Assembly (NCBI GenBank): GCA_023375785.1
Contig: SZWC01004889.1
Coordinates: 3,973 to 32,303, forward strand
Source of the DNA: Penium margaritaceum
Lineage: Eukaryota; Streptophyta; Zygnematophyceae; Desmidiales; Peniaceae
DNA length: 28,331 nt
Direction: 5' to 3'
The notes under the pieces are model-generated. The model had not been told where the DNA came from. It was given only the letters and a program-made list of their open reading frames with translations, and ran no database searches. Numbering within the stretch: the first letter of the stretch is position 1; every line of letters starts with the position of its first letter. A program made the translations under genes and the position numbers. Shown in pieces: positions 8,871-20,500 of this stretch.

Positions 8871-10041
8871 AAGAGTCCACTGACTTGACAGATCTAGGAA
8901 TCACCGTGAATGACTCCGGATCGGGCCACCACACTCAATACAAGCGAGCGATATTCATCTCCTATGGCATCTCGGAGCAGCACATGATGGTGGCCAACTA
9001 CAAAACAGAGTTGGCTGCCGGTGAAGGCAATGTTCACATCAAGGTGGATGTAGATAGGGAGGCTGTCACGAGAATAATCCAGGTTGTGTCCCACCTGCCC
9101 AACTTTGGGGCAAACTTGCTGTGAGTGAGCTGCCTTACCGACAAGGGGCTCGAGGTGCTCTTCAACAAGAAAGAGGCCATCATCCAGAAGGAGGGGGATG
9201 ACGAGGTTTTTGTACGTAGAGGATGACATGTACCTGCTTTGTGCAAAGATCCTCAGCAACCGGGCGGGGTCCGACATTGCCCACCTTGCAACGAAAGATG
9301 ATGGAGATTTGAACTTGTGGCATCGCCGCTTGTGTCACATTGCTCCCTCAACCGTGAGGGACATGGCAAAGAAGGAAGTGGTGCAGGGTCTTGAGGTCAA
9401 GAGTCTCGATGCAGCCAAGGATGTTGTATGTGAGCCGTGTGTGGTCGGCAAGGCGACACAACAGCCGTCTGATGAGAAAGGGATGCGTGCATCGGCAAAG
9501 TTGGAGGTGGTGTACACAGATGTGTAAGGACCGTTTGCGCCGTCATTATTGGGGCACGCTGCTTTGTCACGTGCATTGATGACCATAGCCGCAAAGTGCA
9601 CCTCTACAACATCAAGAAGAAAAGTTATGTGCTGTAATGCATGGAGGAGTTTGTGGCAGTAGTGCAGCAGCAAACAGAGTAGAAGGTGAAGGCGTTCCAC
9701 AGCGACAATGGTGGCGAGTATGACATCTGCTCAACATGTATGAAGAGCAAGGGGATCACATGGCAGAAAACTATGACACATTCTCCGCAGCAAAACAGCA
9801 TCGCCGAGAGGGAGAACCACATCAACCTCAACATGGTCCTGTCCATGTTGAGTGATGCCGGCCTCGTGCAAAGATATTGGGAAAAGGCGGTACGGATAGC
9901 GGCGTACATCATCAACCTGACACCAAGAAATCCGCTAAAAGACGCAGAGTCCAAGGTGTGGAAGATGCGACAAGAAGTGTGGAGCGGGAGGAAACACTAG
10001 GACATGCAGAGGTGAGCGAACAGTGGCTCACCTCTGCATGT
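8813..10041 (+). pseudogene. Element B protease and integrase region, decayed
   Basis: The aspartic protease site is DSGSGHH, encoded from 8912 (family form DSGAS-H). The GAG-pre-integrase and zinc finger follow at about 9300-9470: LWHRRLCH supplies the two His and CEPC the two Cys. The integrase core shows YTDV (first Asp), FHSDNGGEY near 9700 (second Asp) and SPQQNSIAERENH near 9785 (Glu), so the D,D,E triad is visible. Stops interrupt at 9122, 9525, 9635, 9680 and 9998, and there is a frame change after 9527. Integrase inserts the cDNA; this copy is dead. The order PR-INT before RT places the element in Ty1/copia rather than Ty3. Confidence 0.9.
10002..10041. other. 16-bp perfect inverted repeat with 8-base loop in element B
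   Basis: ACATGCAGAGGTGAGC at 10002-10017 pairs exactly with GCTCACCTCTGCATGT at 10026-10041 around the loop GAACAGTG. The right arm belongs to the integrase reading frame leading to the conserved FGCVAHA segment. The left arm looks like a templated inverted copy of it and disrupts the frame. Confidence 0.85.
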
Positions 10042-10599
10042 TCGGCTGCGTTGCACATGCTATTGTGCAGGCACGGGAGGACCAGGGAAAGCTGGACTTG
10101 CGGACTCGCCAGTGTATCTTCATCAGATGCAAGAGTTGGAACAAGATGCACCGGCTCTTTGATCCGTGGAAGCAGTAGATTGTGAACAGTAATGATGTCA
10201 CGTTCAACAAGGACATCCGTTGAACGGACGAGGACGTAGATCTCTCCAAGCGGGGGGAGTGGCTGCCACTCCTTGAGGGGGGACACCGGAGGATGCAAAA
10301 GAGGGTGAAATCCGAGTGGCTCCAACCGGCGAGAACCATCCAGGGGATGGGGGAGCGACTGATTTGAATTCAGCCGAGTCCGACGATGCATCCTAAGGAG
10401 CAACAGTTGAGCTAAACAAGGAGATGGGGCGTGAGACCGCATCTCCACGGTCCCCGAGAGAGGAAGAACAGGTGTAACAAGGGACACTCTCACAACAGGC
10501 CAGCGGTGCAAGTGCCACCACGAGGGGGTAGAAGCAGCAGCAGTAGCAGCAGTAGCAGCGGCAGCAACGGCCTCAACAATAGCAGCCTCAAATATGCGT

Positions 10600-12234
10600 A
10601 CGTGCAAGGATGACAACAAAGAGGTATGCTGTTGTGGAGGGCATCTAGACTGGGTTTGATTGAGCATTCTTTGCACAAGAGGGGTCCGAAACCGTCAAGG
10701 AGGCATTGCAGTAGAAGGATGGGGCTGAGTGGGAGGAAGCTATGAAATTGGAGCTTGCCTCCTACAAGGAGAATGGAACTTGGGAGCTGATCAACAGGCC
10801 GGAGGACGACATTTATTGGCTCAAAGTGGATCTTCAAGAAGAAAATTACCAAGGGGAGGAAGGTGGAGCGGTACAAGGCGCTACTCGTGGCGAAGGGGTA
10901 CACCCAGTAAAAGTGTGAGCACTATAATGAAACCTTCACAATGGTGGCAAAGTTCACCTCCATCCACACCATCCTCTCTGTGGTGGCGGCACTCGACTGT
11001 GAAGTCCGTTAAATGAACGTGGAAACCGCATTCCTCATGGAGGTGCTAGAGGGGATGGATGCGCCACCCGGGAAGGTGCGTCGGCTTTGCAAGGTACTCT
11101 ACGGGCTGAAGCAAGCGCCACTCATGTGATATCCAAAAATGGCCGGGCTTCGTTTCAAGTCCTGCGAGACGGATCACTACATGTATGTTCGAAAGCAGTC
11201 GGGACTGCACCAGATTGTTGTTCTTTATGTTTTCTCATCCTCGTTTTATCCAACATGGAGGAGTTGGTGAACCTGAAGCAGTAGCTGAGTGGTTGGTGCA
11301 AATTGACCGTCATGGATAAGCTCGAGTGCTACCTCAACATCACAATCAATAGGGACCGCAAGGTGCGGACATTGGAGATGGGGAAGGTAAAGCACGTGCA
11401 AGAAATGCTCCGTCGCTACAACATGGAAGAGTACAATCCCATTGGCACACCCATGACCACCTCGTGTGAGCTTAGCTTGAGCATGGGGCCAAGCACGGAT
11501 AAGGAGAAGGAGGAGATGGAAGGTGTGCTGAGTTGGAGGCGATGGAAGGTGTGCCATACCAGCCTGCAGTGGGGAGCATCATGTACGCCATGGTGGTGAT
11601 GTGATCCAACCTGGCCTTCGCGGAGAACCAAGTGAGCCGCTATGTTGCTGACCCGAGGCCGCTGTATTGGCAAGCGGTGAAGCGGATCATCCGCTACCTC
11701 AAGGTGACAAAACAGCTGTGGCTCGTGTTTGTAGGGGGAGCGCGTGATGAATCCCTCGAGTTGGTTGGCTACTCTGATGCAGACTGGGCTGGTGATGTGG
11801 ATGACAGAAGATCAACGTCGGGGTATGTGTTTGTGCTTGGTGGTGCGGCAGCTTCATGGGCAAGCAGAAAACAATATTGAGTGGCACTATTTAGCACTGA
11901 AGCGGAGTACATTGTACTCGCAAAATCGGCAAAGGAGGTGGTGTGGCTACAGCGGCTACTAAAGGAGATCAGAGTTCCGCAAAGGAAGCTAACGGTACTC
12001 AATGTAGACAGCATGAGTGCCATCAGCCTCACGTAGAACCCGGTGCTACACGGGAGGGCCAAGCACATCAAGATCCAGCATCACTACGCATGGGACTTGG
12101 TGGCAAAGGGAGATGCAGCAAAAGCATGCACTGTGGCTTAAAGCGCATGCTCGCCGATGCCATGACCAAGGCACAACCCAAGGAAAGGCACGATGGGAGC
12201 TACATGGAGCTTGGTCTACAGTGTGACATTTGAA
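10600..12234 (+). pseudogene. Element B reverse transcriptase and RNase H, decayed
   Basis: The RT domain is recognisable from ENGTWELI, then KWIFKKKI in another frame, KVERYKALLVAKGYTQ, YNETF, NVETAFL and LYGLKQAP. The catalytic YVDD position (after SGLHQIVVLYV, about 11226-11233) has lost its two Asp codons. The segment after it, LECYLNITINRDRKV and GTPMTT, is normal for copia. RNase H shows YSDADWAGD near 11771 (catalytic Asp), STEAEY near 11895 (Glu), VDSMSAISL and finally MLADAMTK near 12150, the usual C-terminal signature. In-frame stops lie at 10908, 11010, 11127, 11282, 11595, 11878 and 12034, plus several frame changes. Function lost. Confidence 0.92.
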
Positions 12235-12270
12235 ATGTTACAGGTTCCAAGGACAGGGCATCAAGGCTGC

Positions 12271-12285
12271 AAAAAAGGAGGAGAT
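12271..12285 (+). other. Polypurine tract of element B
   Basis: A purine-rich run (AAAAAAGGAGGAGAT, last base T) stands directly before TGTTGACATGG, the left end of the 3' LTR. Confidence 0.7.
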
Positions 12286-13001
12286 TGTTGACATGGTTTG
12301 CTTATTGCCATGAGTGCCGTTGATCGTGTTCCCTCGTTTGACCGATGGGGATTGGTCGAACACATGATCTGACTTCATATTTGGATTTCTTGGATTTTCC
12401 ATGCAAGATCGAGCTTTGAATCGCTCAAGTTGAGTGTGTATTGAGAAAGTTAGCCTAGCTTCAAATTCGGGTGTTGGACGGGTGGAATCTGGTGCCCGCC
12501 ATGGGTGGCGGCATAATCCACCGCCAGTGATCCGAGTTCGACTCCGATGGGCTCCAAATGCACCAGGGCCATAAAGGAAGCAACAAGAGGGACCTCCTTG
12601 ACCAGGGTAAATTTCTCTTTGATTGTTGGGAAAGAAAGGGCGCTCCGACCGCTCACCATCAAAGCGCCTCCTGTTGCCTAGCGTGCAAGGCAAGATGGAC
12701 GGCTCCACCAAAAGTTACTTTGATGGCCATAGCAGGCGCTCTACTGCTCCAAAATGTGCATGCTTGGATATGTTGAAATCCCACATCATAAGCTATCAGG
12801 ATCTTCTGTAATTTCACTATACTAAGTAACAAAAATGTGTCTTGATTCAGTTTATCTGAATGTGACGTGTTCTGTCCACTTACATCCTTGATCCTTTTGC
12901 TCCGTTCTCTTTACCATTGTGTCCATTGGATGTCCCAAACATTGGAAGCGTGAACCAGTAGAGGCTAGGCATCCTTGGAGGTGCCTGAATACTGACCAAC
13001 A
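12286..13001 (+). mobile_element. Element B, 3' LTR
   Basis: It starts TGTTGAC and ends CCAACA, and pairs with 7297-7975. At 716 bp it is longer than the 5' copy, mainly through an insert of about 36 bases near 12894-12930. The decamer array resumes straight after the target duplication at 13002-13006. Confidence 0.85.
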
Positions 13002-13006
13002 ACAAC

Positions 13007-13838
13007 TTTGTACAACTCCGTACGTTTCCATACAACTCTAAACAACTCTATACAACTTCGTATAAGTCCGTCAAAATCTGTACAACTCCGTATAGCTGTG
13101 TACAACTGTGTACAACTCTGTTTAACTCTGTACGATCCCATTCCAATCCGTACAGCTCCCTACAAATCTGTACAGCTCCGTGCAACTCTGTACAATTATG
13201 TACAACCCCGTACAACTATGTACAACTCCAAATAAGTCTGTACAACTCCGTACAACTCCAAACAAGTCTGTACAACTCTGTACAACTCCGCACAACTTCG
13301 TCCAATTTTGTATAACTCCGTACAACTCCACCCCACTGTGTAGAACTCTTTAAAACTCTGTACAATACTGTAAAAATTTGTACAACTCTCTACATCTTTG
13401 TACAGATTTGTAAAACTCCAAAATTCTATACAACTCCATACAACTTTGAACAATACGTACAACTACATACAACTCTGTACAAGTCCGTAAAACTCCGTAC
13501 AACTCCGTACAACTTGATACAACTCTGTAAAACTCCATACAACACCGTACAACTCCGAACAACTCCTTACGGCATCATAGAGCTATGTACAACTCCATGT
13601 AGCTCCGTACAACCCTGTACAACTCCGTACATCTCCATATATCTCCTTGCATTGTTGTACAATTATGTACGTTTCAGTACAACTATGCAAAACTCCATAT
13701 AACTTTGTACAACACTGTATTGATGTGCAGAATTCCTTACAAATCCGTACAACTCTGTAAACCTCTGTACAACTACGTTAAACTCCATACAACTCCGTAA
13801 AACTAGTTACAGGTTCTTACAACTCCTTACAACGCAAG
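13007..13838. repeat. Decamer satellite 1, right part
   Basis: Continuation of the TACAACTCYG array. From 13011 to 13420 there are 41 decamers in one register, then a two-base loss near 13421-13430, and the array goes on to about 13838. Unit divergence is similar to the left part. Open frames here (62 to 88 codons) are array artefacts. Confidence 0.95.
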
Positions 13839-13850
13839 GAGAGAGCGGCT

Positions 13851-13952
13851 GGGGGGGGGGGGGGGGGGGGGGGGGGGGNNNNNNNNNNNNNNNNNNNNNN
13901 NNNNNNNNNNNNNNNNNNNNNNNNNNNNNNNNNNNNNNNNNNNNNNGGGGGG
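13851..13952. other. Assembly gap inside a poly-G run
   Basis: Twenty-eight G at 13851-13878, then 68 N at 13879-13946, then six G. The gap probably marks a long homopolymer that could not be read through. True length unknown. Confidence 0.95.
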
Positions 13953-14512
13953 AGGAGGGATGGGTGCATACGCATACACACCTCAGGTTGAAAGGGATGA
14001 AGGCACGCACGTTCACAATGAGGGCACATGTCACTGTGCACCATGTGGCACCTGCTGTCAGCAGTGCAGCTACTAGTAGCTGCCATGATGCAGCTTGGAC
14101 AGCGGCGTAGAAATTCCAGAAAATTGTCGTCGGCGCCTCCTCCCCATCTGTCCACAACGCCAACGTAGCCTCTCAAGCCGCTGCCCCCGCGCGTGCTGTT
14201 GCTGCTCCTGCTGCTGATGCTGCTGCTGTTGTTGCTTCCATCGGCACCACCGGTGGTGGCAAAAGCATCGTTTCCGCTTGATGGGATCCAAAATTGAGAG
14301 GTTCCTGCTGCTTGTTCACTCGAGCCTGCTTGTTTGCTCCAACCTGCTTGTTTGCTCCAGCCTGCTTGTTTGCTCCAGCCTGCTTGTTTGCTCTAGCCCG
14401 CTGAACTGTCGTACGCCTCTGCATGCCGCACATTGAATGGCGCTGCTCCAAAAAGTGCCCACATCGGAACTAAGCCATCTTGTGCCCACATGCCTCCCCC
14501 CTGCCCCTCTCT
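13953..14512. other. Unrecognised spacer with CTG-rich tract
   Basis: Non-array sequence between satellites 1 and 2. It holds a GCTGCT-rich stretch at 14196-14240 and the 18-bp minisatellite listed separately. Minus-strand frames of 72 to 148 codons give Gln-rich or repeat peptides with no recognisable domain, and some run into the satellites. I see no supportable gene. Confidence 0.6.
14325..14400. repeat. 18-bp minisatellite, about four copies
   Basis: CCTGCTTGTTTGCTCCAG recurs at exact 18-base spacing with a degenerate copy at each end. Because 18 is a multiple of three, the minus-strand frames read as perfect six-residue repeats (ANKQAG or LEQTSR), but nothing else supports coding. Confidence 0.85.
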
Positions 14513-17500
14513 CGCAATGCTTGGGCAATGCCTCGCAATGCCTAGCAATGCATGATAATGCCTGGACAATTCCTGGGAAATTCCTAGCGTTTGCGTAATG
14601 CCTGTCAATGCCTTGGCAATTCCTAGGCAATGCATGGTAGTGCCTAGCTATGGATGCGCAATGCCTGCCAATGCCTGGCAGTGCCACACAATAACTGGCA
14701 ATGCCGAGCAATGCCAGGCAATCCCTGGCAATGCCTGGCAATGCCAGGCAATGCCTAGACAATACCTAGGCAATGCTTGGCAATGTATGGAAATGTCTGT
14801 CAATGCCTGTAAATGCATGGTAATGCTTGACAATTCCTTGCAATGCCTGGCAATGCCTGCGTAATGTGTAGGGCAATGCCTGGCAATGAATGGCAATGCC
14901 TGGACAATGCCTAGGCAATGCCTGGCAATGCCTGGCAATGCTGGTTCAATACCCAGCAATGCTTGGCAATGCCTGACAATGCATGGTAATGCCTGGACAA
15001 TGCCTCGGTAATGCTTGGGAATGCCTGGGAAATGCCTATCAATGCCTGGATAATGCCAGGGCAATGGCTAGCAATGCAAGGCAATGCGTGCGTAATTCCT
15101 AGGAATGCTGGGCAATGCCTGCACAATGCCGGGCAATGCCTCGAAATGCTTGGCAATGCCTAGCAATGTATGGAAATGCCTGGAAAATGCATGCCAATGC
15201 CTAGGAAGTGCCTTGCAATGCATGTGGAATGCATGGACAATGCCCGACAATGCCAGGTTATGCCTAGACAATGCCTGGGAATGCCTTGGTAATGCCTAGC
15301 AATGCATGGGCAATGCCACGCAATGCCTGGTAATGCCTTGGCAAGCCTCGCAATGCGGGACAATGCCTCAGCAATGCTTTGGCAATATGAGGTAATGCCT
15401 GGCAATGCCTGGCCAATGCATGGACGGTGCATAGCAATGCCTTGCAATGCATGGACAATGCCTTCCAATGCTTGGCAATGCCTTGCAATCCCTGGAAATG
15501 CCTCGACAATGCCTGGGCAATGCCTGGCAATTCCTGGAAATGCCTTGGCAGTGCCTGGCAATGCCTGGTAATGCCTGGACAATGCCAGGAAATGCCTGGC
15601 AATGCCAGGCAATGCCTGGACAATGCCTGGCAATGCCAGGACAATGCCTAGCAATGTCAAGGCAATGCATGGCAATGTATGGGAAATGCTTAACTATGCA
15701 TGGCAATGCCTGGGAATTCCAGGGAAATGCCTGGCAATTCCGGGCAATGCCTAGACAATGCCTGGTGATCCCTGACAATGCCTATGTGATGCCTCGGGAA
15801 ATGCCTAGCAATGCATGACAATGCCCAGGCAATGCTAGGCAATGCCAGGCAATGCCTGGCAATGCCGGTTCAATACCTAGCAATGCCTAGGAATGCCTGG
15901 GCAATTCATGGCAATGCCTGGACAATGCCTGGGCAATGGCTAGCAATGTAAGGCAATGCTTGCGTAATTCCTAGAAATGCCGAGCAACGCCTGTGCAATG
16001 CCTGACAATGCCTGAAAATTCCTAGCAATGCCTGTGCAATGCCTGGGTAATGCATGGAAATGCCTGGCAATGCGTGGAAAATGCATGGGTAATGCTTAGG
16101 TAATGCCTGGATAATGCATGGCAATGCCTAGGAAATTCCTTGCAATGCATGTGCAATGCATGGGCAATGCGTGGCAATGTCGCGCAATGCCAGGGTCATG
16201 CCTAGAAACGCATGGGCAATTTTTGGCAATGCCTGGTAATGCCTGGGAAATGCCTTGCAATGCGGGACAATGCCTCGGAAATGCTTGAACAATGCAAGGT
16301 AATGCTTGGCAATGCCTAGACAATGCGTGGCAATGCTTGGCAATGCCTGGACAATGCTTGGGAAATGCGAGGCAATGCCTAAAAATGCTGTGGCAATGCC
16401 TGGCAATGCCTCGTAATGCCTGGACAACACCTGGCAATACCTTGCAATGCCCGTGCAATGCCTAGAAAATGCCTGAGCAATGCCTGGCAAAGGCTGGCAA
16501 TGCCTAGAAAATACCTGGCAATACCTGGGCAATGCTTGGCAATGCCTAGCAATGTCAAGGCAATGCTTAACAATGTCTGGGCAATGCTAAACAATGCATG
16601 GCAATGCCTGAAAATGCCTGACAATGCCTGGAAATACGTGGTCAATGCCTGGTAATGCTAGGCAATGCATGGACCATGCCTGGACAATGCGTGGCAATGC
16701 TTGGCAATGCCTGGCAATGCATTCGAATGCCTGGCAATGCCTGGCAATGCTTGTGCAATGCCTGGGCAAATTCCTGGCAATGCATGATAATGCATGGCAA
16801 TGCCTGGCAATACATGGCTATGCCTAGGCCATGCCTGGACAATGTCTGGGCAACACTTAGCAATGCATGGCAATGCGTGGGCAATGCCTGGCAATACCGG
16901 GCAATGCCCAGGTAATGCCTGGGTGTTGCATGGGCAATGCCTGGAACTGCCTGGCAATGCCTAGCAATGCCTGGGCAAGGCTTGGGCAAGGCTTGGGCAA
17001 TGCTTGGCCATGCCTGGGCAATGCTTGGGCAATGTTTGGACAATGCGTGGACAATGCTTGGCAATGCCTGGCAATGCATGGCAATGCCTAGGTAATGCTT
17101 GGCAATGCCTGGCCAATGCCTGGAAATGCCCAGGTAATGCCTGGCAATGCCTTTGCAATGCTTGGATAATGCCTGGCAAAGCTGGGCAATGCCTAGACAA
17201 TGCCTGTGCAATCCATGGCAATGTGTGGAAATACCTAGAATGCTTGGGCAATGCCTCACAATGCCTAAGAAATGCCTGGTAATGCCTGGACAATGCCTCA
17301 CAATGCATGGGCGATGCTTGGCAATGCCTGGCAATGCCTAGACATTGCCTCGCAATGCCGCGCAATGCTTGGACAATCCATGGGCAATGCCTAGGCAAAT
17401 CCTGGCAATGCCTGGACAATGTGTGGGCAATGCAACGCAATGCCTGGCAATGCCTCAAAAATTCTTGGTGATGTCAGGCAATGCCTCGACAATGCATAGG

Positions 17501-20500
17501 CAATGCCTGGCAATGCCTAGCAATGCCTGGAAATGCCTGGAAATGCCAAGGCAATGCCTTGGAAATGCCAGGAAATTCCTCCCAATGCTTGGGCAATGCC
17601 AAGCATTCCATGGACAAAGCCTGACAATGCCTGGCAATGCCTGGCAATGCTTGGCAATGCCTAGACAATGCCTAGAGAATGGTTGGCAATGCCTGTCAAT
17701 GCCTTGGCAATGCCTAGGAATGCCCGGCAATGCCTAGACAATGTTTGGTAATGCCTGGTAATGCCTGTGCAATGCCTTGGCAGTGCCTGGGCAATACCTG
17801 GCAATGCCTGGCCACGCCAAGGAAATGCCTGACAATGCTTTGTTAATGCCTAGAAATGCCTTTTTAATGCATGCCAAAGCCTGGACAGTGCTTGGTAATG
17901 CATGGCAATGCCTGGGCAATGCCTGGGCGATGCCTCGCAATGCCTGTGCAATGCCTGGGCAATACCTGGAAATGCCTGGCATTGACTGGAAATTCATAGA
18001 CAATGCCTAGAAAATTCCTAGGAATGCCTGGCAATGCATTGGCAATGCCTGGTAATGCATGGCAATGCTTGGGCAATGCCTTGGAATGCCTGGCAATGCG
18101 TGGACAATGCTTGGCAATGCCTAGCAATGCCTGAGCAATGCTTGGCAGTGCCTGGGCATTGCGTGGCAATGGCTAGCAATGCCGATGCAATGCCTATCAA
18201 TGCCATGCAAGGCTTGGGTAATGCCTGGCGATGCCTGGCAATGCCTGGCAATGCTTGGCAATACGTGGCAGTGCCTGGGCACTTCCCGGCAATGCCGGGT
18301 AATACCTGAACAATGCTTGTGCCATTCCTGTCAATGCATGGAAATGCCTGGCAATGCATAGGGAATGCCTCAAAATGCCGGGCAATGCCTTAACAATGCT
18401 TGGGCAATGCGTGGCAATGCATGGACAATGATAGGTAATACCTCGGAAATGCCTCGCAACACCGGGCAATGCCAAGGTAATGCCCGGTAATGCCTGGCAA
18501 TGCCTGGTAATGCCTAGACAATGCGTTGGTAATGCCCGGCAATGCTTGACAATGCCTCGGCAATGCGCGACAATGCCAGGCAATGCCTGTGAAATGCCTG
18601 GGAAATGCCTTGCAATTCCTGGGAATGCGTGGCAATGCGTGGAAAATGCTTGTCAATGCTGGAAAATACCTGTGTAATGTCTGGGCAGTGCCTGGGCAAT
18701 GCTTGGCAATGCCTAGAAAAGCCTGGGCAATGCTTGGGTAATGCCTGGACAATGCCTGACTGTCCATGGGCAATGCTTGGCAATGCCTGGGCAATGCCTG
18801 GCAATGCTTGGCATTGCCTGGGCAATGCTTGGCAATGCTTGGCAATGCCTGGCAATTTGTGGCAATGCCTGGAAATGCCTGGACAATGCCTGGGCAATGC
18901 CTGGCAATGCCTTGCAATGCCTTGCAATGCCTGGACAATGCCTGGACAATGCCTGGACAATGCCTTGCAATGTCTGGCAATGCCTGTGCAATGTCCGGAA
19001 AGTGCCTGGGCAATGCCTGGCAATGCCTAGGAAAGCCTGGCAATGCCTAGGAATGCCTGGCAATGCCTGGCAAAGTCTGGGCAATGCTTGGAAATGCATG
19101 GAAATGCCTGGACAATGCCTAGCAATGCATTGCAATGCCTGAGCAATGCCTAGGAAATGCCTCGCAATTCCTGGTAATGCCAGGGCAATGCTAAACAATG
19201 CCTGGCAATGCCTGGAAATGCATGGAAATGCCTTGAAAATGCCTGGGAAACACTTGGCAATGTCCAGGCAATGCCTTAAAATGCCTAGACAATGCCCGGG
19301 AAATGCCTGGCAATGCCTAGAAATGCGTGGGTAATGCCTGGCAATGCCAGACAATGCTTGGACGATGCCTTGGCAATGCCTCTCAATGCCTGGCAATGCC
19401 TCGAAATGTCTGTCAAAGCCTTGGCAATTCCTGGGTAATGCCTAGCAATGCCTGGGAATTCCTGGACAATGGGGGGAAAACGCATGACGCTGCCTGGAAA
19501 TGCCTGGACAATGCCTCGAAATACATGGGCAGTGCTTGGCAATGTCTGGCAATGCCCAGGCAATGCCTCGAAATGCCGCGCAATGCCTGGAAAATACATG
19601 GGCAATGCCTAGAGAATGTGTGGGCAATGCGTGGCAATGCCTGGGCAATGCCTGGCAATGCATGGGCAATGCCTGGTAATGCCTGGCAATATCTGGGAAA
19701 TGCCTCGCAATTCCGCGCAATGCCTGGAAAATGCATGGGAAATGCCTGGGAAATGCCTTGCAATGCCTGGCAATGCTTGGCATTGCCTAGATAACGTGTG
19801 GGCAATGCCTGGCAATGCCTGGCAATGCCTCGGCAATGCTTGGCAATGCTGGACAATGCCTGGACAATGCCCAGGCAATGCCTCACAATGCCTAGCAATG
19901 CATAGCAATGCCTGGGAAATGCCTGGGCAATGCCTGGAAATGCCTTGAAAATGTGTGGACAATGCATGGCAACGCCTAGCAATTCCTGTGAAATGCCTGG
20001 GAAGTTCATGGGCAATGCTTGGCAATGCCTGGCAATGGCTGGCAATGCGTGGGCAATTTCCTGGCAATGCATGGCAATGCCTGGGTTATGCCTGGCAATG
20101 CCTAGCAATGCCTGGCAATGCCTGGAAAAGCCTGGGAAATTCTTGACAATGCATGGCAATGTCTTGAAATGGCTGGAATATACCTGGCAATGCCGGGACA
20201 TTTCGGGAAATGCCTAGAAAATGTCCAGGAAATGCCTTACAATGCCTAGCAATGCCTGGCAATGCCTGGACAATGCCTAGTAGTGCATGGCAATGCATGG
20301 CAATGCCTGGAAAATTCCTAGGCAATGCCTTGCAATGCGTGGAAGTGCCGGGGCAATGCCTAACAATGCCTGACAATGCCTAGCAATGCATGGCAATGCA
20401 TGTTCAATGCGTGGGAAATTCTTGGCAATGCCCTGGTAATGCCTGGATACTGCCTGGGCAAAGCCTGGCAATGCTTGGCATTACGTGGACAACGCCTTGC

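Noticed and set aside
9912..10676. Minus-strand 254-codon frame
   Set aside because: It lies opposite recognisable copia integrase and linker sequence and has low-complexity runs; it is a shadow.
14325..14400. CRISPR-like short regular repeats
   Set aside because: Units are contiguous with no unique spacers, and the window is eukaryotic nuclear DNA. The same holds for the other arrays.
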